Notes under the pieces: model-generated
Databases searched by the model: none
What the model was told of the DNA's origin: nothing
Seen by the model: only the letters and a program-made list of their open reading frames with translations
Assembly (NCBI RefSeq): GCF_900130125.1
Contig: NZ_FQXY01000011.1
Location: forward strand, 1,554,748-1,618,747
Length of the DNA stretch: 64,000 bases
Direction: 5' to 3'
DNA from: Bacteroides congonensis
GTDB taxonomy: Bacteria > Bacteroidota > Bacteroidia > Bacteroidales > Bacteroidaceae
Shown here: positions 1-8,031 of the stretch, piece after piece
How the letters are laid out: the number at the start of each line of letters is the position of its first letter
How positions within the stretch are numbered: position 1 is the first letter of the stretch
Translations under genes and position numbers: made by a program

Positions 1-588
1 TGTGATCAAGTCCTCAATAGTGATACTGTCATTGTTCACTTCATGGATTTGGATGCCGCCGCCCAGTTCGTTGTTCAGGTTGACAAGGCGGTCATAATAC
101 TTTCCGGGTTTCACATAGACATCTTTTCCAATCAGTTCGGTGACATCTTTCAAAGGTTTCTGCTTGCCTCGCCCTTGCTGGACAATAACCTGATGGGTAA
201 TCACGTCTTCCCCACAATAAATGAGACTGTCTTTCCATTCTTTGGTGATAGGCAGATTGTAGGCAATCATGTCTCCCTCGCCTGCCAGCAATTTCCGAAT
301 CAGTTCGTCAACGCTGTTAGCTACTTCGATTCTGAGCTTTAATCCCAGGCTTTTGGCAAATTGCTCGCTGAGTTCATACTGGAAACCCATTTCCTGTCCC
401 CGGTATATGAAATAGGAAGTAGAACTGTATAATGTCAATACAACCAATTCACCGCTATCTTTTATCTGTGGAAGATCGCGGACGGATTCATCCGTCTTAC
501 TATGCTGCTTATTCCGGCATCCGATTACGCAACAGAATAACACAAGGAATAAAGGGATAATCAGTGTCCTGACATTCATATCTGACAT
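1..588 (-). CDS. MltF-like lipoprotein with periplasmic solute-binding domain (3' end outside window)
   Basis: Reading the minus strand from 588 gives an open frame that runs off the window at base 1, so only about 196 N-terminal residues are present. It begins with a signal peptide ending in the lipobox-like VIGC followed by RNK, then an extracellular-solute-binding (SBP_bac_3) type domain with the stretch SGELVVLTLYSSTSYF and, later, GEGDMIAYNLP. In Bacteroides this arrangement is typical of MltF-type lytic transglycosylases, whose SLT catalytic domain would lie in the missing part; this cannot be verified here. A second ATG at 579 is an equally possible start; the A-rich stretch before 588 favours the longer form. 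It starts 28 bases after the uridine kinase stop, so the two are probably cotranscribed. Confidence 0.75.
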   Translation of the reverse strand, partial: MSDMNVRTLIIPLFLVLFCCVIGCRNKQHSKTDESVRDLPQIKDSGELVVLTLYSSTSYFIYRGQEMGFQYELSEQFAKSLGLKLRIEVANSVDELIRKLLAGEGDMIAYNLPITKEWKDSLIYCGEDVITHQVIVQQGRGKQKPLKDVTELIGKDVYVKPGKYYDRLVNLNNELGGGIQIHEVNNDSITIEDLIT

Positions 589-616
589 TTTGTTTTTAAC
601 TTTCAACTCTCCATTT

Positions 617-1228
617 TCAACTCTTCAAGTGTTTCTTGATATACATGGTCAGTATATCAATAGCCACTTTATTGCTGCCGCCTTCCGGTACGATAAGGTC
701 GGCATAGCGTTTGCATGGTTCGATGAATTGTTGGTGCATTGGTTTCAGAACCCGTGTGTAGCGTTCCATTACAGCTTCGGCAGTACGTCCGCGTTCTACA
801 ACGTCTCTTTGGATAACGCGTATCAGCCGTTCATCGGGATCGGCATCTACGAATATTTTAAGATCCATCATATTACGTAGTTTCTTGTCACACAAGGCAA
901 GAATACCTTCGATGATAACTACTTCGCGCGGCTCGATATGAATCGTTTCGGGTTGGCGGGTGCAGGTCAGATAGGAATAGGTAGGCTGTTCGATACTCTT
1001 TCCTTCTTTCAGCGTCATGACATGTTTGGAGAGCAGGCTCCATTCAAATGCGTCCGGATGGTCAAAATTAATATTCTGGCGCTCCTCGACAGGGACATGA
1101 CTACTGTCTTTGTAGTATGAATCCTGAGGTAATAATACTACTTCTCCTGCGGGGAGACTTTCTACGATTTTTCGTACGACGGTGGTCTTTCCGGAGCCAG
1201 TTCCACCTGCAATTCCTATAATTAACAT
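617..1228 (-). CDS. udk: Uridine kinase
   Basis: Phosphorylates uridine and cytidine to UMP and CMP in pyrimidine salvage, using ATP or GTP in the cytoplasm. The 203-residue product opens with MLIIGIAGGTGSGKTT, whose Walker A loop GGTGSGKT lies at residues 8-15, and continues with the family stretch around LPQDSYYKD and the NFDHPDAFEW substrate segment. The frame stays open upstream to 1270, but those 14 residues precede the conserved N-terminus, so the ATG at 1228 was chosen. Length and motifs fit the family. A minus-strand promoter candidate lies at 1295-1325. The downstream MltF-like gene follows closely and is probably in the same transcript. Confidence 0.95.
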   Translation of the reverse strand: MLIIGIAGGTGSGKTTVVRKIVESLPAGEVVLLPQDSYYKDSSHVPVEERQNINFDHPDAFEWSLLSKHVMTLKEGKSIEQPTYSYLTCTRQPETIHIEPREVVIIEGILALCDKKLRNMMDLKIFVDADPDERLIRVIQRDVVERGRTAEAVMERYTRVLKPMHQQFIEPCKRYADLIVPEGGSNKVAIDILTMYIKKHLKS

Positions 1229-1263
1229 CTCTTTAAGTGTATATTTAAACCAAATAGAGTAAA

Positions 1264-1282
1264 TTTGCATTGTTTATGCAAA
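1264..1282. repeat. 7-bp inverted repeat between divergent genes
   Basis: TTTGCAT and ATGCAAA are separated by five bases, in the short divergent region between udk (minus) and the Dabb gene (plus). It overlaps a plus-strand -7 candidate (TAAATTTG, 1260-1267). It could be an operator or a small hairpin; no regulator is identifiable. Confidence 0.4.
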
Positions 1283-1294
1283 GTATTAACAAGA

Positions 1295-1325
1295 CAAATA
1301 TAGAAACAATTCATTAAAATAACAA
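1295..1325 (-). promoter_or_regulatory. Sigma-ABfr type promoter candidate for udk
   Basis: On the minus strand a TATATTTG -7 element (1295-1302) is preceded by TTG (1323-1325) at a spacing of 20 bases, close to the Bacteroides vegetative consensus. It would give a 5' untranslated region of about 60 bases for udk. Confidence 0.5.
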
Positions 1326-1329
1326 CGTA

Positions 1330-1629
1330 ATGGTAAAACACATTGTATTATTTAAGTTAAAAGACGAAGTTTCTGCCGAAGAGAAGCGGGCAGTTATGAC
1401 AAAATTCAAGGAAGCAATAGAAGCGCTTCCTGCTAAAATCTCCGTGATCCGGAAAGTGGAAGTCGGATTGAACATGAATCCCGGAGAAACGTGGAATATA
1501 GCTCTTTATAGTGAGTTTGATACTCTGGAAGACGTGAAATACTATGCGACGCATCCCGACCATGTGGCTGCCGGTAAGATTCTGGCTGATACAAAGGAAA
1601 GCCGTGCGTGTGTAGATTATGAATTATAA
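1330..1629 (+). CDS. Dabb (stress-responsive A/B barrel) family protein
   Basis: A 99-residue protein beginning MVKHIVLFKLKDEV, the hallmark opening of Dabb-domain proteins, which form small dimeric ferredoxin-like alpha/beta barrels. The C-terminal DHVAAGKILADTKESRACVDYEL matches the usual end of the domain. No catalytic function can be assigned: members range from plant stress proteins to polyketide cyclase-like folds. The coding region spans the whole domain and nothing else, and there is no signal peptide, so it is probably cytoplasmic. The dsbD-like gene starts 17 bases after its stop, suggesting cotranscription. Confidence 0.85.
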   Translation: MVKHIVLFKLKDEVSAEEKRAVMTKFKEAIEALPAKISVIRKVEVGLNMNPGETWNIALYSEFDTLEDVKYYATHPDHVAAGKILADTKESRACVDYEL

Positions 1630-1645
1630 CCCCCCAATTATTAAA

Positions 1646-3706
1646 ATGAAAAAGTTTGTATCTTTTCTGCTTTTAAGCTTTGTAGTCTATGCCTTGCAGG
1701 CACAGATTAAAGATCCGGTAAAGTTCAAAACTGAGTTGAACACTCTTTCTGATACCGAAGCGGAGATTGTATTTACCGCCACCATTGATAACGGATGGCA
1801 TGTTTATTCTACCGAACTTGGAGATGGCGGACCTATTTCTGCGACATTCAATGTCGATAAGAAGAGTGGACTGGAGCTTGCCGGTAAACTGAAGCCGGTT
1901 GGTAAGGAAGTGGCTACTTTCGACAAGTTGTTTGAAATGAAAGTGCGCTACTTTGAGAATACTGCGAAGTTTATCCAGAAAGTAAAACTTACGGGTGGGG
2001 CTTATGAAATAGAAGGTTACTTGGAATATGGCGCTTGTGACGATGAAAGTTGTCTTCCGCCTACTGAAGTTCCGTTCAAATTCTCCGGAGTAGCGAAAGC
2101 CGCAAGTGCTGCCGTGGCTAAAACGGAGCAGCCGGAGAAAAAAGAACCGGAGAAAAAGGAAGAGCCTGCTCCGGCTTCTGCTGAAGTGAAGGATACTGCT
2201 GCCATGATGGAATTGGTTCCCGCTACTCCGGTGGATGCTGCTACGGATGTTCAGTCGGCAGTTAGTTCCAGTGAGCTTTGGAAACCGGTTATCAGTGACC
2301 TGCAAGCGTTAGGCGAAGAACATGGTCAGGAAGATATGTCCTGGATTTATATTTTTATAACAGGTTTCCTCGGTGGATTAATCGCTTTGTTCACTCCTTG
2401 TGTGTGGCCGATTATCCCTATGACAGTCAGTTTCTTCCTGAAACGTAGTAAAGATAAAAAGAAAGGTATCCGGGATGCGTGGACATATGGTGCGTCCATC
2501 GTTGTGATTTATGTAGTGCTGGGATTGGCTATTACGTTGATTTTCGGTGCCAGTGCACTGAATGCTTTGTCTACCAATGCCATCTTTAATATCCTCTTCT
2601 TCCTGATGCTGGTAATTTTCGCTGCTTCATTCTTTGGAGCATTCGAGATCAGACTGCCGTCGAAGTGGGGGAATGCAGTAGATAGCAAAGCGGAATCCAC
2701 CACCGGATTATTGAGTATTTTCCTGATGGCTTTCACCCTTTCCTTGGTATCTTTCTCTTGTACAGGCCCGATTATCGGATTTTTGCTTGTACAGGTATCC
2801 ACAACAGGAAGTGTCGTTGCTCCTGCAATCGGTATGCTGGGCTTCGCCATTGCACTGGCTTTGCCGTTTACCCTGTTTGCCCTGTTCCCGTCATGGCTGA
2901 AATCTATGCCGAAATCGGGCGGATGGATGAATGTAATTAAGGTAACGCTGGGTTTCCTTGAACTGGCATTCGCGCTTAAATTCTTATCAGTAGCCGACTT
3001 GGCTTATGGATGGAGACTGCTTGACCGTGAAACATTCCTTGCTTTATGGATTGTTATTTTTGCTTTGCTCGGATTCTATCTGTTGGGTAAGATTAAGTTC
3101 CCGCATGATGACGATGATAATAAGGTGGGAGTTACCCGCTTCTTTTTGGCGCTCGTCTCTTTGGCATTTGCCGTATATATGGTTCCCGGTTTGTGGGGAG
3201 CACCTTTGAAAGCGGTAAGTGCATTTGCTCCGCCTATGCAGACGCAGGATTTCAATTTATATAAGAATGACGTGCATGCAAAATTCGATGACTATGATTT
3301 GGGAATGGAATATGCGCGTCTGAATGGAAAACCTGTTATGCTCGACTTTACCGGATATGGTTGCGTAAACTGCCGTAAGATGGAAGCAGCAGTGTGGACT
3401 GACCCGAAAGTAAGCGATTTGATTAATAACGACTATGTATTGATTACCCTTTATGTAGATAACAAAACTCCTTTGAGCGAACCCGTGAAAATCGTAGAAA
3501 ACGGTACGGAACGTACTTTGCGTACGGTTGGTGATAAATGGAGTTATCTGCAGCGTGTGAAGTTTGGCGCTAATGCCCAGCCTTTCTATGTGTTGCTGGA
3601 TAATCAGGGCAAGCCGGTGAACAAGTCATATGCTTACAATGAGGATATTCCTAAGTACATTGAGTTCTTGCAGACAGGATTGGAAAACTATAAGAAAGGG
3701 AAATAA
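1646..3706 (+). CDS. DsbD-family thiol:disulfide interchange protein
   Basis: Transfers reducing power from cytoplasmic thioredoxin across the inner membrane to periplasmic thiol proteins. The 686-residue product has a signal peptide, an N-terminal DsbD-alpha-type domain (YGACDDESCLPPTEVPF), a low-complexity linker rich in Glu, Pro and Ala (about residues 165-195), a polytopic membrane domain with the two expected cysteines (Cys252 in LFTPCVWPIIPM and Cys372 in FSCTGPIIG), and a C-terminal thioredoxin-like domain with CVNC at 573-576. A start at 1619 would overlap the Dabb gene and add nine residues before the signal peptide, so ATG 1646 is preferred. A clear terminator follows. It may feed the thioredoxin-family proteins encoded elsewhere in the window, which is inference. 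Confidence 0.92.
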   Translation: MKKFVSFLLLSFVVYALQAQIKDPVKFKTELNTLSDTEAEIVFTATIDNGWHVYSTELGDGGPISATFNVDKKSGLELAGKLKPVGKEVATFDKLFEMKVRYFENTAKFIQKVKLTGGAYEIEGYLEYGACDDESCLPPTEVPFKFSGVAKAASAAVAKTEQPEKKEPEKKEEPAPASAEVKDTAAMMELVPATPVDAATDVQSAVSSSELWKPVISDLQALGEEHGQEDMSWIYIFITGFLGGLIALFTPCVWPIIPMTVSFFLKRSKDKKKGIRDAWTYGASIVVIYVVLGLAITLIFGASALNALSTNAIFNILFFLMLVIFAASFFGAFEIRLPSKWGNAVDSKAESTTGLLSIFLMAFTLSLVSFSCTGPIIGFLLVQVSTTGSVVAPAIGMLGFAIALALPFTLFALFPSWLKSMPKSGGWMNVIKVTLGFLELAFALKFLSVADLAYGWRLLDRETFLALWIVIFALLGFYLLGKIKFPHDDDDNKVGVTRFFLALVSLAFAVYMVPGLWGAPLKAVSAFAPPMQTQDFNLYKNDVHAKFDDYDLGMEYARLNGKPVMLDFTGYGCVNCRKMEAAVWTDPKVSDLINNDYVLITLYVDNKTPLSEPVKIVENGTERTLRTVGDKWSYLQRVKFGANAQPFYVLLDNQGKPVNKSYAYNEDIPKYIEFLQTGLENYKKGK

Positions 3707-3735
3707 CAACTGTTTCCCTGATAGACTGGTAATAG

Positions 3736-3772
3736 AAAAGCGGCCTCATCCTTTTGGTGAGGTCGCTTTTTC
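3736..3772 (+). terminator. Rho-independent terminator between dsbD-like and convergent GH3 gene
   Basis: The arms AAAAGCGGCCTCATCC and GGTGAGGTCGCTTTTT pair around a four-base loop with minor imperfections and end in a T run. It lies between convergent genes and could act in both directions, because the left arm begins with an A run. Confidence 0.75.
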
Positions 3773-3779
3773 CATGTTG

Positions 3780-6020
3780 TTATTTTACCTCGAAGAAGGT
3801 TTCCAACCCATTCTGGCTATCTGTGCCAACCATTATTTTGAACTTACCCGGTTCCACTACTTTCCTCATGTCGATATTCCAAAAGGCTAATTCGTATGAA
3901 GGGAGTTCGAATTCTACCATCTTTTCTTCATTGGGGCTTAACTCTATCCTTTTAAATCCTTTTAGTTCCTTTACCGGCCGGGTGACGGAACCGAAAAGAT
4001 CCGATACATAAAGTTGAACCACTTCTGTTCCTTTATATTGTCCCGTATTTTTCACTTTGACGCTGATTGAAAGTGTATCTCCCGGAGTGAGAACGGTGCG
4101 GTCTGTCTTTAAATCGGAATATTCGAAAGAAGTGTATGACAGGCCATATCCGAACGGGAATAAAGGTTGTGCTCCTAAATCAAGATAATAAGAGGAATGT
4201 CCTAATACGGATTGTTTGGCATTTAAAGGTATTTCGTCCAAAGGCTTTTCTTTTCCTGTGGCCGGACGTCCGCTATTGGTGTGATTATAGTAGATGGGAA
4301 TTTGTCCCGTTACTTTTGGGAAAGTAACGGGTAGTTTGCCACCAGGTGTGGTCTTGCCAAATAAAATATCTGCCAGTGCATCGCCACCCATCGTTCCGGG
4401 ATGCCAGGCATACAATACGGCATCGGACAGGTTCAGTTCCTCATTAATAACCAACGGGCGTCCCGCCATAATAACTGTAATGAGCGGCTTATTTGTTCCG
4501 CTTAATACCTTGATAAGTTCGGATTGCGCTCCTTGCAGTTTTATATCAGCCAGACAGTGTGCTTCACCTGATAGGATGGCCTCTTCACCGACAAAAGCTA
4601 TAATGGCATCTGCCTGGTATGCTTTCTCCAATACCTTATTGAAGTTTGTCTTATTTTTATCTCTGCTGTACTCCAGACCTTTCACAAAATGAATTTTCAC
4701 TTTGTCGCCATACTTTTCACGTAGTGCTTTTATAGGCGTCCGCGTTTTTTCTGTTTCTCCGTCCATTGTCCAGGTTCCGAGTTGGTCGTGAGGAGCATCG
4801 GACAACGGGCCTACTATCAGGATACTTTTTATGTTCGAAGACAACGGTAATGTGTGGCTTTCATTTTTCAATAGTACAACAGACTCTTCCGCCATTTTCT
4901 TTGCAATAGCCAGATGTTTGTCCGAGTAGGTTTCTTTTCTCTTATTGATATCAGTGTACGGATTATCAAACAGTCCGAGCCTGAATTTTAATCTTAGTAC
5001 ATTTCGCACAGCATTGTCCAATGTCTCTTCGGAAATTATTCCTTTGGCGATTAATTCTTCGATATTCTGAATGAATGCTTTGGAAGACATATCCATGTCC
5101 AGTCCGGCTTCTATCGCTTTTCGGGCTGCATCTTTCCGGTCTTCGGCGAAGCCATGTTTTATCATTTCCGTTACAGAACCCCAGTCGGAAACGACAACCC
5201 CGTCGAAATTCCATTCTTTGCGAAGAATATCCTTTAATAGTTTTTTGTTACCTGTAGCCGGAATCCCGTCGTTATCATTGAACGAAGTCATGATACTGGA
5301 ACAGTTGGCTTTTACAGCTTTCTCGAAAGGCGGAAGATAGACATCTCTCAACAGTCTTTCGGGAATATGGGTTGAATTATAATCACGTCCTCCTTCTACG
5401 GCTCCATATCCTATAAAATGCTTGGCGCAGGCAGCCATTGATTGCGGATTTGATAAATCGTCACCTTGAAATCCATTTACTACGGCGACAGCCATCTGTT
5501 CTGTGAGATAAGTGTCTTCACCGAAACTTTCGGCTATGCGTCCCCACCGGGCATCTCTGGATATATCTATCATAGGTGCAAATGACCATCTGACACCATG
5601 TTCCGTGGCTTCTATGGCTGCGATTCGTGCCCCTTTCTGTATCAGTTCCGGATGGAAAGTGGCAGCTTGCCCTAACGGAATGGGCAGCATGGTCTTGAAG
5701 CCATGCACAACGTCGCGTGTAAAAACCAAGGGGATACCCGTTCTTGATTGTTTGCAGGCAATTTCTTGTAACTCATTGACGACTTCGGGTTCGGTAACAT
5801 TCATTACCGAACCGATCTCTCCTTTACGTATCAATACCTTCAAATTCTCAATTGTACCTCGCCCGTCAAGCTGGTTAAGTTGCCCTACTTTTTCACGGAT
5901 AGTCATGCTTGATAGGGTTGAATCAATCTTTTGTTCCAAGTACGTATTCTTATTCTGGGCATGGGAAAAACAAAATATTGATAACAGATACAGTAAACAC
6001 CAATTCTTTTTCATATACAT
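3780..6020 (-). CDS. Glycoside hydrolase family 3 (beta-glucosidase/xylosidase type), last gene of the locus
   Basis: Exo-acting retaining glycosidase of family GH3. The 746-residue product has a signal peptide, the GH3 N-terminal barrel with KHFIGYGAVEGGRDYN and the nucleophile motif VVVSDWGS (Asp279), the alpha/beta sandwich domain (AEESVVLLKNE, AGRPLVINEE, AWHPGTMGGDALADILFG) and a C-terminal fibronectin-type-III-like domain (PFGYGLSYTSFEYS). It is 7 bases downstream of the FAD oxidoreductase gene and is the distal gene of a long minus-strand operon. The fold does not fix the sugar: glucosidase, xylosidase or another beta-exo activity are all possible. M3 (6014) is an alternative start. 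It is more related in layout than in sequence to the other GH3 of the locus, so the two probably cut different linkages. Confidence 0.93.
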   Translation of the reverse strand: MYMKKNWCLLYLLSIFCFSHAQNKNTYLEQKIDSTLSSMTIREKVGQLNQLDGRGTIENLKVLIRKGEIGSVMNVTEPEVVNELQEIACKQSRTGIPLVFTRDVVHGFKTMLPIPLGQAATFHPELIQKGARIAAIEATEHGVRWSFAPMIDISRDARWGRIAESFGEDTYLTEQMAVAVVNGFQGDDLSNPQSMAACAKHFIGYGAVEGGRDYNSTHIPERLLRDVYLPPFEKAVKANCSSIMTSFNDNDGIPATGNKKLLKDILRKEWNFDGVVVSDWGSVTEMIKHGFAEDRKDAARKAIEAGLDMDMSSKAFIQNIEELIAKGIISEETLDNAVRNVLRLKFRLGLFDNPYTDINKRKETYSDKHLAIAKKMAEESVVLLKNESHTLPLSSNIKSILIVGPLSDAPHDQLGTWTMDGETEKTRTPIKALREKYGDKVKIHFVKGLEYSRDKNKTNFNKVLEKAYQADAIIAFVGEEAILSGEAHCLADIKLQGAQSELIKVLSGTNKPLITVIMAGRPLVINEELNLSDAVLYAWHPGTMGGDALADILFGKTTPGGKLPVTFPKVTGQIPIYYNHTNSGRPATGKEKPLDEIPLNAKQSVLGHSSYYLDLGAQPLFPFGYGLSYTSFEYSDLKTDRTVLTPGDTLSISVKVKNTGQYKGTEVVQLYVSDLFGSVTRPVKELKGFKRIELSPNEEKMVEFELPSYELAFWNIDMRKVVEPGKFKIMVGTDSQNGLETFFEVK

Positions 6021-6027
6021 ATAAATC

Positions 6028-8031
6028 TTATTTTACGGGTATGAACAGCACAGCGTCGGCAATGACCGTCCCGCTTGTGTCTCCAGTGGATATTTCTACA
6101 TAGGGCATGCGGCTTTTTTGAAAATCGTATGTTCCCAGTTCCACCCATTCTCCCGAAGTTTGTCCTTCTATTCTCACGCTGTCTTTATGTATGACTCTTG
6201 TCCAACTATCGGTTCCGTCCGAGATGGAATATGTGATAGTCGGCGAAATGTCTTTTCTCATGTGATAATAAGTATATACTTTGTACTTTCCTTCATGTTC
6301 TATATGTGGGGTGAAACGGACAGGTGAACCGTTGCGGGCTTTGGATTTCAGGAAAGTGGGGCCATATCCTCCTCGCTTTTTTATAATCTCCCAATCATTA
6401 TTCGCGGATATGTCCAAATCGCAGTCGTCTATCAGTATCTCAGAAGAACTGCCGTCCAATAGTGGATTTTCGTGTAGCAATGCTTGTACTTTTTTGATAT
6501 CGACGGTCTGCACGCTTCCTGTGTTTATGGCTTCTGTTGCGGCGATAGCGGCAGACTGTGCCAGTACCATGAATACCGGCTCCATACGGATGGAACCATA
6601 GGCGATATGACTGGCAGAGAGACAAACGGGAACGAGCAAGTTCTTACATTCTTCTTCTTTTGGGATGATGGAACGATAGGATATGGGGTAGGGGAGTCCG
6701 CCGCCGATTTCTACATTTCCCTCATTTTTTACTATGTACTTGCCGTCTTTTTTTACGAGTATCCGTTGGCAGTTGTGTGAGTCCATGGTATATGCGGCCA
6801 TACCGATACCATCGGCGACCGTTTCCCGCCCTTCGCAATGTGCTTGCGTCATTACATAATCCCCTGTCATTCTGCGGCTTTCTCTGATATATAGTTGGGG
6901 CGACCAATGGTTGTCCTTTGTATATTCGTCTTTGGGGTAACCCCATGCCTGTATTTCATCTCTTAGTTCTTGCGGAACCCTGGGATCGGTCTTGTAGAAA
7001 TAAAGTAATCCCTGAGTGTAGTCTTTATGTGCTTGAATGATTTCCGCCCGTTCTTCATAAGATGCTTCCGGATAGTTATGGTTCATTCCGATCATATCAG
7101 TCGAAAATCCTCCCCGGTTATTTATATCCGTCTTATTGTTTGGCATCCGGCTCCAGATAAAATAATGGTTTAGTTTTCTTTTATCGGGTTGGGCGTCAAA
7201 CAGGCGTAACAGCAACTCATATTTGGTGGAATCATAATTTTCCGGCCGGGTGATTTCTATTTTGTTGGCAGGATTATCGGTGAGGCAAATGCGGTAATTA
7301 TAGGCTTGCACTAACTTGTCGCCCGTACCGTCCGGTGAGAGTGCGGCAGGACTGATTCCCCATAATAATCCGCTTGTGGAATCACCTTTTATCTTGTACG
7401 GGTCTACTCCATCCGGGAACTGGTGTCCTTTCATCAGTTGGACGCCATTGTAAGTTTCATGATATAGTTTGTTATCTTCCCGTCCTATCGTGTATGAAAC
7501 TCCTGCTTTAGCCATCAGGTCACCCTCATAAGTACAGTCGATGAATACTTTGGCGGTTATGGATTTGCCGGGTTTTGTCCCGTCGGAACTTTCAAGCGTG
7601 ATATTTTTTATATATCCGTTGGCAAGTTGGGCATCTGTGACTCTGTATTTATATAAAACCTCGACATCTGCCCGATTAATGTAGTCATTAAAGATGCTGT
7701 CCGCTACTTTGGGTTCGAATATCCATTGTTCCAGTTTGCCGTAATGAGCACCCAAACGACGGTAAAAGTCTTTTGATAATCCGGTTACTACTTGTTTGTT
7801 TCCTATATCAGTGAAACCAAGCCCGCCGGAAGTCAGTCCGCCGAGACGGTTTTGTGGTTCGATAAGCAACACCTTCTTACCCAACATCTTGGCAGAGTAT
7901 GCTGCTATGACTCCGGCGGAAGTACCGCCATAGATACATATATCGTACTTTTCTTCCGGGTTGCTTTTACAACTGTACAGAAAAGTAAGAACGGTCAATA
8001 ATAGAATAAGTTTCTTCATATTCGGTTTCAT
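6028..8031 (-). CDS. Exported FAD-dependent oxidoreductase with golvesin-C-like domain
   Basis: A 667-residue flavoprotein with a lipoprotein signal peptide (lipobox FLYSC). The mature protein starts with a Rossmann dinucleotide-binding segment (YDICIYGGTSAGVIAAYSAK), followed by the FAD-dependent oxidoreductase family (PF12831-type) features GGLTSGGLGFTD and FIDCTYEGDLMAKAGVSYTIGRE. The last ~125 residues resemble the golvesin C-terminal-like beta-sandwich domain often misnamed xanthan lyase in annotations. It overlaps the upstream GH3 stop/start by four bases (ATGA), so translation is coupled. Substrate unknown; given the neighbours it could oxidise a sugar or a glycoside aglycone in the cell envelope. 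The second start Met (MKKLI, 8019) is also possible. It shares its core with the oxidoreductase at 13017 but that one lacks the C-terminal domain. Confidence 0.85.
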   Translation of the reverse strand: MKPNMKKLILLLTVLTFLYSCKSNPEEKYDICIYGGTSAGVIAAYSAKMLGKKVLLIEPQNRLGGLTSGGLGFTDIGNKQVVTGLSKDFYRRLGAHYGKLEQWIFEPKVADSIFNDYINRADVEVLYKYRVTDAQLANGYIKNITLESSDGTKPGKSITAKVFIDCTYEGDLMAKAGVSYTIGREDNKLYHETYNGVQLMKGHQFPDGVDPYKIKGDSTSGLLWGISPAALSPDGTGDKLVQAYNYRICLTDNPANKIEITRPENYDSTKYELLLRLFDAQPDKRKLNHYFIWSRMPNNKTDINNRGGFSTDMIGMNHNYPEASYEERAEIIQAHKDYTQGLLYFYKTDPRVPQELRDEIQAWGYPKDEYTKDNHWSPQLYIRESRRMTGDYVMTQAHCEGRETVADGIGMAAYTMDSHNCQRILVKKDGKYIVKNEGNVEIGGGLPYPISYRSIIPKEEECKNLLVPVCLSASHIAYGSIRMEPVFMVLAQSAAIAATEAINTGSVQTVDIKKVQALLHENPLLDGSSSEILIDDCDLDISANNDWEIIKKRGGYGPTFLKSKARNGSPVRFTPHIEHEGKYKVYTYYHMRKDISPTITYSISDGTDSWTRVIHKDSVRIEGQTSGEWVELGTYDFQKSRMPYVEISTGDTSGTVIADAVLFIPVK

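Noticed and set aside
601..624. Tandem TTTCAACTCT repeat at the udk stop as a regulatory or CRISPR-like array
   Set aside because: Only two ten-base copies, the second overlapping the udk stop; too short to support any function.
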